Assembly (NCBI RefSeq): GCF_907164915.1
Contig: NC_061868.1
Location: forward strand, 28,329,819 to 28,393,818
DNA length: 64,000 nucleotides
DNA from: Impatiens glandulifera
Taxonomy: Eukaryota > Streptophyta > Magnoliopsida > Ericales > Balsaminaceae
Reading direction: 5' to 3'
Shown: positions 1-9,215 of the stretch, piece by piece
Layout: every line of letters starts with the position of its first letter
Numbering within the stretch: the first letter of the stretch is position 1
Notes under the pieces: model-generated
What the model was told of the DNA's origin: nothing
Seen by the model: the letters and a program-made list of their open reading frames with translations, nothing else
Databases searched by the model: none
Position numbers and translations under genes: made by a program

Positions 1-79
1 TTTAGTTTGAAATTTAGTAACTCATGTACTCATAATTAGTTGCATTCTTCACAAAATATATATTTATCTATATATTAAT

Positions 80-720
80 TTTAAAGTGTCCGAATTGTCG
101 GATCGAGAGTTGTGATTAATTTGAATATATATGTGAGAGTAAATGAATATTTGGGTCGGATGGTGGGTTGATCTGCCATAAAATTAAAACAGTTAAACTT
201 AAAATTAAAAATATTATAGTTATGTTTCGAACTTGCAACCTAACAAAAGAAACAAAACAAGTACAACTCTTTTTTGGGGGGAAAATACAAGTACAACTCT
301 TTAACTAAGTGTGATTGAGATGTGGATTATCGATGAATAATAGACCGATAACAATTGAAATTAGTTTAAAAAATATGAATTAAATATTTGATTGACCAAA
401 GTGTGAGGTCACGATTGCAACATAATAAAACAAGTACAACTATTTAACAAAGTGTGATCGGGATGTGGATTGTCGAGGGATAATAGACCGCTAACAATAG
501 AAAGTGGTTAAAAAATATGAATCAAATATTTGATTGACTAAAGTGTGAGGTCACGATGCTAAATGTTAAAACAATATGAATCAAATATTTGATTGACCAA
601 AATTAAAGTGTAAGGTCGCGAGATGAGATGTTCATTGAGAAAAATATGTGATGAGATATGTGAGAAAATGTGTTGTTTTACCGAAGTGAATAAAATGTGG
701 AATGAGAGTTTTTTTATTTT
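80..720. repeat. Diverged tandem and dispersed repeat
   Basis: A unit containing the words gtacaactctttaac, gatgtggatt, aataatagaccg, aatatttgattgac and gtgtgaggtcacgat occurs at about 286-414 and again at 430-558, with a third partial copy at 568-650. The upstream part (80-250, containing gtccgaattgtcggatcga and gtttcgaacttgcaacctaa) and the downstream part recur at 58850-59230. No coding potential is visible. It may be an old non-autonomous element or part of a segmental duplication. Confidence 0.7.
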
Positions 721-1109
721 TTTTATTTTAATATATTATTCATAATTTATTAAAAAATTTAAACATTAAATACATATTATAATTTTTTTTAATTAATTTT
801 TGTTTGTTTTTATTTGTATCCGTTTTAATAAAAGTTTAGAAGATAGTAATATATATTTTTTAGTTGACCTTAAACCCACTCCAACCTTTACACTATTTTT
901 TTAAAAAAATAGTGAAATTTATTTTAAACTATCTTTTACTTCATCCACTTTCCTTAACTGTTAAATTCATTTTTTTAATATAATAATTAGACATTGTTTT
1001 CTTTTAAAAAAAAGGAAGAAAAAAAATTCCTTTTTTCAACTATTACATACAGTCAATATGAACAAGCTGCTCGACCTATTTTGCACTAACCAAACAATCA
1101 AATACAAAT

Positions 1110-1162
1110 ATCATGATTATATATATATATATATAATATATATATAATATATATATAATAAT
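1110..1162. repeat. TA-rich microsatellite
   Basis: Alternating TA with ATAATATATA interruptions, just left of the Pack-MULE target site. AT-rich sites of this kind are common insertion neighbourhoods. Confidence 0.8.
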
Positions 1163-1192
1163 AATTTTAACTTTAGGTAAGACATGTCAAAT

Positions 1193-1340
1193 GGGAAATT
1201 GGACGAAATGACCCTAAAAATTGGGTTATTTGCCTCCGTGGTCACCCAATAATAAATTTGATCTGGTGACCACTTTATTTTTTCTAGACGAAATTACCCT
1301 TTTCGCGTAACGCGAAGGGACTTCGCGAAACGCGAAGTGA
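1193..1340 (+). repeat. Left terminal inverted repeat of the Pack-MULE
   Basis: Pairs with 3891-4039. The inner 40 bp contain two perfect short hairpins, ttcgcg-taa-cgcgaa and cttcgcg-aaa-cgcgaag. The outer part contains gtggtcacc and its own inverse ggtgacc, so each arm can fold on itself as well. Confidence 0.9.
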
Positions 1341-1597
1341 AACAGTGTGAATATATATACTAAAATTTTTTCATTTTCTTCATTTCGTTTCTCTCTCTTC
1401 TCTCTCTTCTCTCTCTGTTCTTGTTCGTCGGCGGCGGCGGTGAAACTTCGACAGTGGCGGCGAAGCGACGGCGAGGGCGCCTACGGAAAACAACATCAAA
1501 TGAAAGATAAGTAAACTTAACCTAACCTGAATCGATTTTCATCATACACATCCATGTTTCAAACCCAAACTCTAACCCTAAATCGTTTAATCTATTC

Positions 1598-1740
1598 ATA
1601 TTGGTTAATATTTGGTTATATTTGGTTGATATTGGTTGATATTTGTTGGTATTTGTTGATATTTGTTGATATTGGTTGATATTTGGTTCATTATTCTTCA
1701 TATTGGTTGATATTTTGGTTCATTATTGTTCATGATGATA
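1598..1740 (+). repeat. Short minisatellite, ttggttgatattt units
   Basis: Roughly ten imperfect copies of a 14-18 bp unit (ttggttgatatttg), inside what looks like an intron or UTR of the captured plus-strand segment. Confidence 0.75.
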
Positions 1741-1790
1741 TTTGCAGCTCATTAGAGTTCCGTTTCAGGGAAGATTCGCGTCTCCCGTCT

Positions 1791-1856
1791 CGCTAAGCAC
1801 TTAGCGATTCGTTAAGCACTTAGCGTTACGCAAAGCACTTAACGTTTCGTTAAGCA
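1791..1856. repeat. Left hairpin array of the Pack-MULE
   Basis: Alternating inverted words cgctaag and cttagcg separated by 2-5 bases, for example cgctaagcacttagcg, followed by diverged copies (gttaagcacttagcg, acttaacg). Related to the array at 3480-3587 and to the hairpins inside the TIRs. Confidence 0.75.
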
Positions 1857-1862
1857 CTGAAG

Positions 1863-2326
1863 AGGTTTGACTGGTTATCAAAGAAGAATCTCAGAGCAGG
1901 ATATTTCTTATGGGCAATGATTGCATATGGATTAGGTATTTGTCACTATCTCTATCATCATACTCACAAATTCACAATCTTGTTGGAAAATTACCAAACA
2001 TAAAATTAAAAGTGATTTTTCTTCCTTTGGTTATGATCCAGATAGTGTAGTTTTGGTTACTTCATTTGGTTATACTCATTCAGCTTATTTGTACTTTCAT
2101 AATCAAGATCTTATTGGAAAATTACCAATTATTTTCTCTTATCAAGATCTAAATTATAGTTTTTCCTTTTTTACTTCATTTGATACCTCATAATTCATGG
2201 GTTGTTGTTGTCTATGCAGGCACTTTGTTCACATTGGAAAGAAAACGAGGAGATCTCATAATCATGTGGACTAGAGGAGAACCGGAGAGGCCTTGCCCAC
2301 ACCATCAACTTGAAACCTCTCAATAA
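1863..2326 (+). pseudogene. Captured signal peptide peptidase-like (SPPL) exons
   Basis: Two exon-like blocks. The first (1863-1935) encodes a segment with RFDWLSKKNLRAGYFLWAM and AYGLG, then a GT donor. The second (2220-2326) follows a tctatgcag acceptor and encodes GTLFTLERKRGDL, then WTRGEPERPCPH, then a stop (TAA). Plant SPPL2/4-type intramembrane aspartyl proteases end with this pattern: a membrane helix after a KK-LRAGYF motif, a DGHGQPALLY-type segment, then GTL...KRGDL..LW..GEPERPCPH. The middle segment with the conserved PAL motif is absent, so this cannot be an active protease. Both junctions are phase 1, so splicing one block to the other keeps the frame. It lies wholly inside the Pack-MULE and is read as captured host sequence. 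The parent identity rests on recalled family motifs. Confidence 0.72.
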
Positions 2327-2880
2327 AGATCATTCCTAACCACGAATGAGAATACTACTACTAGGCTGATGTAACTCTTAGAACATGTTCTCATTATATA
2401 TACTTATATAGGTAGTTATATAACCTCTGTAATTTTGTGTCCAACGGTGTCCAAATATGCTTCTTTTTAAAAAGATTTTTTCATAAAAACAATGCTAAAC
2501 ACAAAGATTACATCGACTATATCTAGAGCTGTTATTTGTTAATCTGAAAAAAATACTGAATTCCAATCCAGAATGCTACACCAAGACAAGATGCTAGTAA
2601 AATAGCAACAAGAAAATTGAAAGTTTTGTTTAGTAATATAACATATATTTAAAAGTTTGGTTTAAAACATCATTAGGAACACTATGAATAAAGTTTGGTT
2701 TAAAACATCATTATGATTGTAATGAAAGTATGCAAAGAAAAAACTTTTAACTTGAAACATTGCATATGATCAAAGTAATTGTATCACAATTCACAACCAA
2801 TTACTGCAATTTATATTAACAAGTGCAATAGTTAGTTCCACCCTTTAAATTACTAGCAATATTGATGTCCCTTCACCATC

Positions 2881-3054
2881 TTAACGATAAAACCTACCAC
2901 ATTTCCTTCTGCCATTGCTGTCCAATAATGACCAAAATGCATTTGTGTCTTTAGCATGTGTACTAGGAGCAGCAGCAGCAGCCGATGTTGTATGTGAAAC
3001 AACTTCCCATTCTACTCCACGAAGTGCGTTCGATTCCACCTCATTATTTGCCAT
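2881..3054 (-). pseudogene. Captured fragment resembling ATG8-interacting protein N-terminus
   Basis: Minus-strand ATG at 3054 opens a 57-codon frame ending in TAA at 2881. It begins MANNEVES, then has RGVEWEVVS and a short alanine run ending AAAAP. Plant ATG8-interacting proteins (ATI1/ATI2), which link ER or plastid cargo to autophagy, start with a similar MANNE...RG.EWEVVSLT.S.YAAAP pattern. After that the frame (AKDTNAFWSLLDSN) does not look like the family, and a good donor-like site (tggtaggt) occurs near 2895. A minus-strand acceptor-like ttatatctag sits just upstream of the ATG. If correct, it is a second captured gene piece, opposite in orientation to the SPPL exons. The match is short, so another origin is possible. 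Confidence 0.42.
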
Positions 3055-3479
3055 TTATCGAGGCTTGAAGAGCACTCTAGATATAAGACCCCATAGAAAA
3101 CAAAGAGAGTGACATATAAGATCTCAAAATGGTTTAGTACATATAACAATCTGAACAAAGATACAATTCAATCATGCAAGAAAGCACAAGATTTCCCTAT
3201 AACCACTTGAAGCTTTCCATCTCTCTAAAGAGGAAAGTAAGACATCATCTAAAGCATAAGAAACAAAACTGGTAAGGTATTAGTTGAAGAAACAATTAAA
3301 GGAACCACATTTATTTCATAATCTGGACCTTCCTCAGGTTTCAACTGACACATTAATTGAATAAACAATATTTCAATCCAGACTCTGCTTTTGGCCATAA
3401 AAGTCAGCATAAGATTTAGCTAAAACTGCAGATCGGGGTAAATAGATGTGATTGATGATTAAGAAAGAAACGAGAAGGT

Positions 3480-3587
3480 CTTAGCGAAACGCTAAGGCTT
3501 AGCGAAACGAGAAGGTCTTAGCGAAACGCTAAGGCTTAGCGAAACGCTAAGGCTTAGCGAAACGCTAAGGCTTAGCGAAACGCTAAG
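3480..3587. repeat. Right hairpin array: six 18 bp units
   Basis: Six tandem copies of cttagcgaaacgctaag plus a spacer. Each unit is an inverted repeat (cttagcg-aaa-cgctaag); the second copy is imperfect (cgagaag). The unit is an A/T-for-C/G variant of the cttcgcg-aaa-cgcgaag hairpin inside both TIRs. Confidence 0.95.
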
Positions 3588-3890
3588 TCTCATCGTGGTG
3601 CAGATGCAGATTCAAAAACAAAAACAGTGATTCGAAAATGCAGATGTGAAGATGATAAACGAACAACAAAAACATGAAGATATGAAACTTGAAGAGAATA
3701 AACGTACCAAGTGGGATGCTCGTGCTCGTCGTGGTGCTCGTCGTGGTGCTCATCGTCGCCGCAGAAGCCGCCTCCTATAGAGAGAAGGAGGAGAAGAGGG
3801 GAGAAGAGAGAGAAGAAGAAGAAAAGAAATGAAAAAAAGATGGCCGGATTTTATTATATATTAAGGGTATTCTGGACTTTTCACAGCGTC

Positions 3891-4039
3891 TCACTTCGCG
3901 AAACGCGAAGTCCCTTCGCGTTACGCGAAAAGGGTAATTTCGTCCAAAAAAAATTAAGTGGTCACCAGATCAATTTCAATTATCTGGTGACCACGGAGGC
4001 AATTTCACTTATTTGTAGGGTCATTTCGTCCAATTTCCC
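3891..4039 (-). repeat. Right terminal inverted repeat of the Pack-MULE
   Basis: Reverse complement of 1193-1340 with scattered differences in the outer half. The inner hairpin block is identical. Directly followed by the target duplication tgtcaaat. Confidence 0.9.
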
Positions 4040-4047
4040 TGTCAAAT

Positions 4048-4242
4048 AATATAAATATATGTTTTTTCTTTTATATTTCTCCATTTATATTTAATAATTT
4101 TTTCTTTTATTATCTTTTTTATTTAAAAAAAAAGATTTATTTCCTTTTTCTCCTTTTATATTTATTAGTTATATTTTTATTAATTTTTTAAATTTAATTC
4201 TTAAAAAATCTAATCTTTATCTTTAATTAATCCTTCATTAAT

Positions 4243-4274
<32 letters not shown>

Positions 4275-5530
4275 ATATATATATATTATATGAGAAATGA
4301 TTAAGAAAGGAAATTTTAGGGAGAAAATTTTAAAGGGAATGACATGATGCAATTTGTAATATTGGACCAAAAAAATAAAGAAATTTTTATATCCTCACCC
4401 TTTATCTTTTTTCAACTAGTCATATAGTGACACATTATTCCCTCCCTATTTTCTCTCTCAAATTTCTTCCCATATCACCCTTATATTATATAGTGACAAA
4501 TAAAATGAAGAGATATAATATTTTTTTTATATTTATTTATGGTGAATAATATAATTATTTTTATTAGAAATGAAATGTCATATATATATATATATAATTA
4601 TAAGTTGAAAAATTATATATATATATATATTAATATAAAAATTATTAATAAGAAAATATATATATATTTTATGATAAGAAAGAAAAAGAATTAAAATATT
4701 TATACAATGAGAGAGAAAATAAAAAATTTGTTAAGTATATATATATATAGAAATGATAATGGAGAAAATATATAAATTATAAAAAATGTCAAGCTAAAGA
4801 AAGACCAAGCTACGCCGCCTCACTTCGATCATTTTTATTTTTTTATTTTATTATAATATTTTGTTTATATTTCCTCTATTCTTTCATTCCTTTTCTTTTT
4901 AGTTTTCTCTCTTTGCTGGAGTTTCTTCAATTCCCTCTTCAAAATATTATATCTCTTCATTTTATTTGTCTTATTAGTTTTCTCTTCCTTTTAGACTATT
5001 TATTCGAAGAAACCTCTTATTCAGCGACTTCTTCTTCCTTCGGTCAATGATTCCGACTACTATTTCTTCGTCAGTCAGCAATTCCGACTATTTCTTTAGT
5101 GAGCTTGAAATGGTAAGTCTCTCTTATGTTTGCTCTTCGTTTTAGTTTCTCTTCGTTTCTAAACCTCTTATGTTTATTCCTTCATATTCGTTTCAAGAGA
5201 AGCTTATTCATGCATCCACCAAGTCTGTCGAAAACACTCCAAGGTAAAATCCCGAATATTTCTAATAGATTTTGTTTAGCGATTAGTGTTTAGCATTTTA
5301 CGATTAACTTTTTCATAGATTTTTGGTTGGAACTGGTGAAAATGTGCATTTTTGGTTTAGCGATTATCATTTTTCTATTAGGATTTTTGCGATTAACTTT
5401 TTAATAGATTTTTGGTTAGAGCTGGTAAAAATGTGCATTTTTGGTTTGGCGATTAGCGTTTTGCGATTAACTTTTTAATAGATTTTTGGTTGGAGCTGGT
5501 GAAAATGTTCAAATTTTGGGATTAAAATGT
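4048..5530. other. AT-rich intergenic DNA
   Basis: Long T and A runs and TA microsatellites (4240-4285, 4576-4632, 4735-4749). From about 4850 pyrimidine-rich leader-like sequence appears, and 5280-5500 holds a repeated phrase (gcgattaactttttaatagatttttggtt) in three diverged copies. No gene is recognisable. Confidence 0.6.
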
Positions 5531-5720
5531 CTAAAACATGTTCATTTCAGGACGTGTTTGTCCCAAAATGAAATTTTCGGGACGTTTTTGTCCCAAAAAT
5601 GAAACTTTCAGGAATATTCAGGACAAAAATATCCCGAAAGTTTTAATTTCGAAAGAAAACATCATGAAATATTAACATTTTCAAGACATTTTAATCCCGA
5701 AAATTTCATTTGTTTTTCAG
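5530..5720. repeat. Cluster of 'gggacgtttttgtcccaaa' words
   Basis: Several imperfect copies of ttttcgggacgtttttgtcc and its partial inverse (gacaaaaatatcccgaaa). Diverged copies recur at 8105-8200 and 9120-9215, so the three clusters bracket the degenerate element between 5.5 and 9.2 kb. Confidence 0.6.
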
Positions 5721-5902
5721 AATTTTATCTACTATCTGTATAACTATTTATCTATTTAGTGAATTTCATGGTTTATTTATTTGTTTTATTAGAGTATATA
5801 AAAGGAAGACAGCAACTAACCCTCCCCAAAAAGAAACTATAGAGAGTAGTAAAAGCTGAACCATCCACAAAAAAAACTAAAAGCTGCCCACACATATTTT
5901 TG

Positions 5903-6154
5903 ACCAGGACCTCGTCTTTTGGTTTTTACCATCTCATTCAACGACTATCTGATCAACAACAAGAGGCGGTGAATATCATAGGCTTTGGGAGTCTTCTGTC
6001 ACCATCCCTTTCTAAATGCCCCAACGAACTCTCTCGATGCTCCTTTAGGTCGTTTGACTACAGAATGTGTGCGATCATCTTAGAGAGTGACAATGAAATA
6101 AAAATTGAAGAAGAGGATATTCAGTACGTAATGGGAATCCTTAAGAGGAGATAA
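5903..6154 (+). pseudogene. Plant mobile domain (aminotransferase-like) fragment
   Basis: The frame lacks an ATG and ends in TAA. It reads QRLSDQQQEAVNIIGFGSLL, then CPNELSRCSFRSFDY, then IEEEDIQYVMGIL. This is the opening of the plant-mobile-domain / Ulp1-associated family seen in plant transposon proteins (pattern: L..EQ.EAV..IGFG.LL, P.EL...L...FD, I...DV..VLG.P). Only about 80 residues remain, and no Ulp1 protease catalytic triad was found downstream. Most likely an exon of a dead MULE- or CACTA-type element rather than a host gene. Confidence 0.55.
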
Positions 6155-6882
6155 AGATTATAAAATACAACGAAAATGAGACCAGGTGCCCCGACTACAA
6201 ATTGATGGAGTTTAGGAGTCGATGGAGAAATACAAGTGGCGGTCCTAAAGTGACCGAAATGCCAGACAAAATGTTGTAAAATATAACAGCTGTCAATAGT
6301 TTTAAGATAAACTTTGTACTATATGTTGTTAGTTGCTTTCTTTAGACAACACATTGAGGTCAACAATCCAGGTATAGAGTTAATCCCAAAACTCACATTT
6401 AAAAGCATCATTCATTTATATACACTTCCATGCATGCATTGTTAATAATCCTCAAATCTATTTTTATTTTATATCTACACGATTACAATTCTGAAATTTA
6501 TTTTAAATGTTCATAATATCCAAAAGTTGAATTTGTGCAAATTCATACTTGATAAGTTAGTTAAATCATGTGATAATGGAAGTTGAACGAAAGTCGTCAT
6601 TTCCAAGGACCGCAAACATTTTTCCTCGTAAGTAATCTTTGTCATCACTACTTTATTTTTGTGGTTTATTCAAATGTAAATATTTTTAACATATTGAATA
6701 TATTTATATTTTCAGCTGTGCTACTTGTATAGGATTTGCAATCCTGAACTCCAAATACCTCATGAACACCAATTTCCGATACTATCATGTTGGAATGATA
6801 GTAAGTTGAATAATATGTTGGACAATGAGTTGGCAAAAGGAGGATTTGAATGTGGATGTGATGTTGGACGCCTTCCACATCC

Positions 6883-6979
6883 ACTTCCACTTCCACCTCC
6901 ACCTCCACCTCCACCTCCACCTCCACCTCCACCTCCACCTCCACCTCCACCTCCACCTCCACCTCCACCTCCACCTCCA
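6883..6979. repeat. (CCTCCA)n hexanucleotide array
   Basis: About 14 nearly perfect CCTCCA units, preceded by variant ccactt units. All six frames stay open across it, giving runs of Pro, His-Leu, Gly, Val-Glu or Trp-Arg. These are consequences of the repeat, not evidence for proteins. Confidence 0.95.
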
Positions 6980-7089
6980 AACACCCAACAAATGGAAAAT
7001 GAGGAGGATTTGAGGGGTGCCTCAACATGAGGAAGGGGCATATGGAGGTTCCTGAGATAGTGGCATCGCCTAAGAAGGCAGCGCTTAGA

Positions 7090-7660
7090 AGACATCGCAT
7101 AATATTGTAGAGGATGAGGTTGAGCTAAGACAAGTTGTCAATGAAGCATTCAATCTCATTGCTATCTCTATACAAAATCTTTCAAAAACCACATGAATGT
7201 TGGCAGATGTAAGAGAGTCAACAAAACAAAACAAATGGGACACAAAACCATTGTATGAGACCTCCATCCAATTACTATACGATGGTATGCGCAAAGTTGA
7301 AAATCTTAAGGTTTCCCACCAAAAGTTCTTCACATAGACACCCTCTACAGAAGCCGAGACACCTGAAGTACTGGTACAAACACCCGAAGTGGTGGTTGAA
7401 AAAATTGGTGAAAAAGCACCCAAAGTTGCATGTGGTTCCACCCGAATTGGTGGTTGGAGAAATGATACCCCAAGTGGAGGTTGTAGTACAAAATTCTCTA
7501 CAAATGGTAGTGTTTCGCGAAGAAATAGAAGAAAGTTCCGAAGGGTCAAGGCCAAGCAAAAAAAACCTAAGAGGAAGATGAAATTTATGAAGGCCCTTAA
7601 ATCTCCCTATATGACAATCAAAACGAAAAGTATTGAACATACTTTGACAAGGTCAACATA
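7090..7660 (+). pseudogene. Degenerate transposon-protein region, basic C-terminal part
   Basis: Plus-strand frames with stops encode an acidic stretch (EDEVELRQVVNEAFNL), a proline/threonine region (TPEVLVQTPEVVVEKIGEKA) and then a basic stretch (KAKQKKPKRKMKFMKALKSP, followed by Y). A basic linker ending in a SPY/SPF motif often precedes the Ulp1-like domain in plant mobile-domain proteins, which would tie this to the fragment at 5903. The link is inference. No catalytic domain is identifiable. Confidence 0.3.
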
Positions 7661-8104
7661 GTAGACATAAATATAATCATAGTGGGGTTCATTTTTTAAA
7701 TGAATCGGAAGATTTCAGTAACCGATTGTTTACTATATGCGACGTGTTCAGACCTACAGAGGAAATGAAGCAAATTGAGATTCTAGTTTTACCAAATAAT
7801 GTAATTTACAGATTTAACTTTTTGATTGTTTTAGAATTCTCTTTAATAACTGTTAATACTTGTTTTTTTAAAGGCCAAGGGAATACTCGAGGCCTTAAGA
7901 ATAAAATTAAGTGCAACGATCTTGAGGTCATTTACATACATGGAGTTGCCATGGCTTAGGGCACAATATCATTAAATTTTACAAGAAAATGTGTAGATGA
8001 CTATTATATTATAAACAATTGTAACATTATATACACAATTGTAAATAATTGAAAATAAGTGTATTTGAGCTTACAAATAAGTGTCATTCTTCTAAATAGA
8101 TTCA

Positions 8105-8200
8105 TATTTGGGACGTTTTCTCTTAAAAATAAAACTCAGTACATTTATTTTCTTCAAAAGTTTCAAAAAGTTTCATTTTTGGAATGTTTTCTCCCGATCT
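8105..8200. repeat. Second cluster of gggacgttttctc words
   Basis: Contains ttgggacgttttctctt and ggaatgttttctcccgat; matches the clusters at 5530 and 9120. It lies just upstream of the two-exon gene model. Confidence 0.5.
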
Positions 8201-8465
8201 GTAATTTTTTATCTCTCTCACGTCATTGATCGCCTTTAATCATTTCATTCATATTTCTTATCATAATTTCGGCCAACCACTTCTACAACTTTTCATTCAT
8301 ATTTCTTATCAAATAACTCCCTACAAAAAACATAAAAAATTCAAGCACTTCAAACACTTTCTTCAAACCATTATTACTTATCAAATATTTCTAATAGTTT
8401 CTACTCGTTCTACACTTAATCGTTTCTTTTCAATCACTCCTAGCACGTTCACTCCTCCTCGGTTG

Positions 8466-8972
8466 ATGTTAATCGGGGAGGAAACCCCCTACTACGACTT
8501 AACATCCGGTAGTGAGGACCAATCATTTGAAAACACTGAGCTGGAAACGGTGAAGCTACAACTTAAAGTAGTTATATCCAAAATAGCAAATCTACAAGCT
8601 CACATGGAGACTATAAGCACTAATGCCACCGAAAATCCCACTTCCTATAATGAAATACATATTCTCCTAGAGGATATGCGAACAATCAATCATACAATTA
8701 TCCGAGTTGTCCAAGAGATGACTACTAAGGTATTTAATTTCATTTTTAGAATTTTTGATTCTTTATGCATAATATGAATTACTATCCATTTATATATATG
8801 TTAACATGTTTGAGTGTTGATGAATATTTTATTATTTTTACTGATTTAATAGATAAAAGAAGAGCTTTTGGTTGAGAATAACTTAATTGATTATGTGGTG
8901 AGTTCCTTGGTTGTGAAAACGATTGAAAGGAGTATGGATAAACCAAAAAGCTCAGATAGAAGAAAAAATTGA
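8466..8972 (+). CDS. Hypothetical two-exon small protein (127 aa)
   Basis: Exon 1 runs from ATG at 8466 to a donor aag/gtattt at 8729/8730. Exon 2 starts after a tttaatag acceptor at 8853 and ends with TGA at 8970-8972. The frame is kept: 88 + 39 codons. The protein starts MLIGEETPYYDL and is predicted mainly helical (LETVKLQLKVVISKIANLQA, then HILLEDMRTINHTII), coiled-coil-like, with a basic end (SSDRRKN). The upstream 240 bases are pyrimidine-rich and contain a repeated ttcattcatatttcttatca phrase, like a plant 5' UTR. I do not recognise the family. Its position between copies of the gggacgtttt repeat suggests it belongs to the old transposon rather than to the host. Confidence 0.33.
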
Positions 8973-9119
8973 CTGAAGTTTATTGTCTTTTGATTAATGT
9001 TTTTGAAGTTTAATATCTTTGGATTTATGTCTTTTGAACAATGACTGATTATTTATATCTTGTTATTATGGTTGTAACTTTTTAACATTTTATGGTTATG
9101 TTCTAATATATTGAAGCCT

Positions 9120-9215
9120 TATATTTCAGGATGTTTTTGGAAGTTTTCTTCTGAATTTTCACATTTTCGGGACGTTTTCTCTGAGACATTTTGGGACATT
9201 TTCTCCCAAATATGC
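9120..9215. repeat. Third cluster of gggacgttttctc words
   Basis: Contains ttttcgggacgttttctc and ttttgggacattttctccca. It marks the right side of the degenerate region that begins near 5.5 kb. Confidence 0.55.

Larger units (their letters stand above)
1193..4039. mobile_element. Pack-MULE-like DNA transposon (2.85 kb)
   Basis: The element starts gggaaattggacgaaatga and ends with its reverse complement. The arms match for about 148 bp, including an identical hairpin-rich inner stretch. It is flanked by an exact 8 bp duplication, tgtcaaat, at 1185-1192 and 4040-4047. Long TIRs starting GGG, gene-like GC-rich DNA just inside them and captured exons fit a Mutator-like element; the usual MULE duplication is 9 bp, so 8 bp is slightly short. 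No transposase is present, so it is non-autonomous. Inside are two signal-peptide-peptidase-like exons (plus), an ATG8-interacting-protein-like fragment (minus), a ttgatatttgg minisatellite and two arrays of short hairpins. An 8 bp duplication would also fit hAT, but hAT TIRs are short. Confidence 0.85.

Noticed and set aside
224..244. Possible polymerase III B box (gttcgaaac on the minus strand) in the window-start repeat
   Set aside because: The A box is not convincing and the spacing varies between copies, so I did not call a SINE here.
2915..3112. 65-codon plus-strand frame with an alanine run
   Set aside because: Antisense to the ATI-like fragment; no ATG; the alanine run is an agc repeat.
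3480..3587. 18 bp hairpin array as a possible rho-independent terminator or CRISPR repeat
   Set aside because: Eukaryotic context, no spacers, no T run; best read as a transposon-internal repeat.
3711..4049. 112-codon plus-strand frame with Cys-Ser repeats
   Set aside because: It runs through the Pack-MULE TIR and out into flanking DNA; the repeats come from a gtcgtggtgctc tandem. Not a gene.
6666..7100. Several long open frames with poly-Pro, poly-Gly, Val-Glu, His-Leu or Trp-Arg runs
   Set aside because: All are produced by the (CCTCCA)n array in its six frames; none has a domain outside the repeat.
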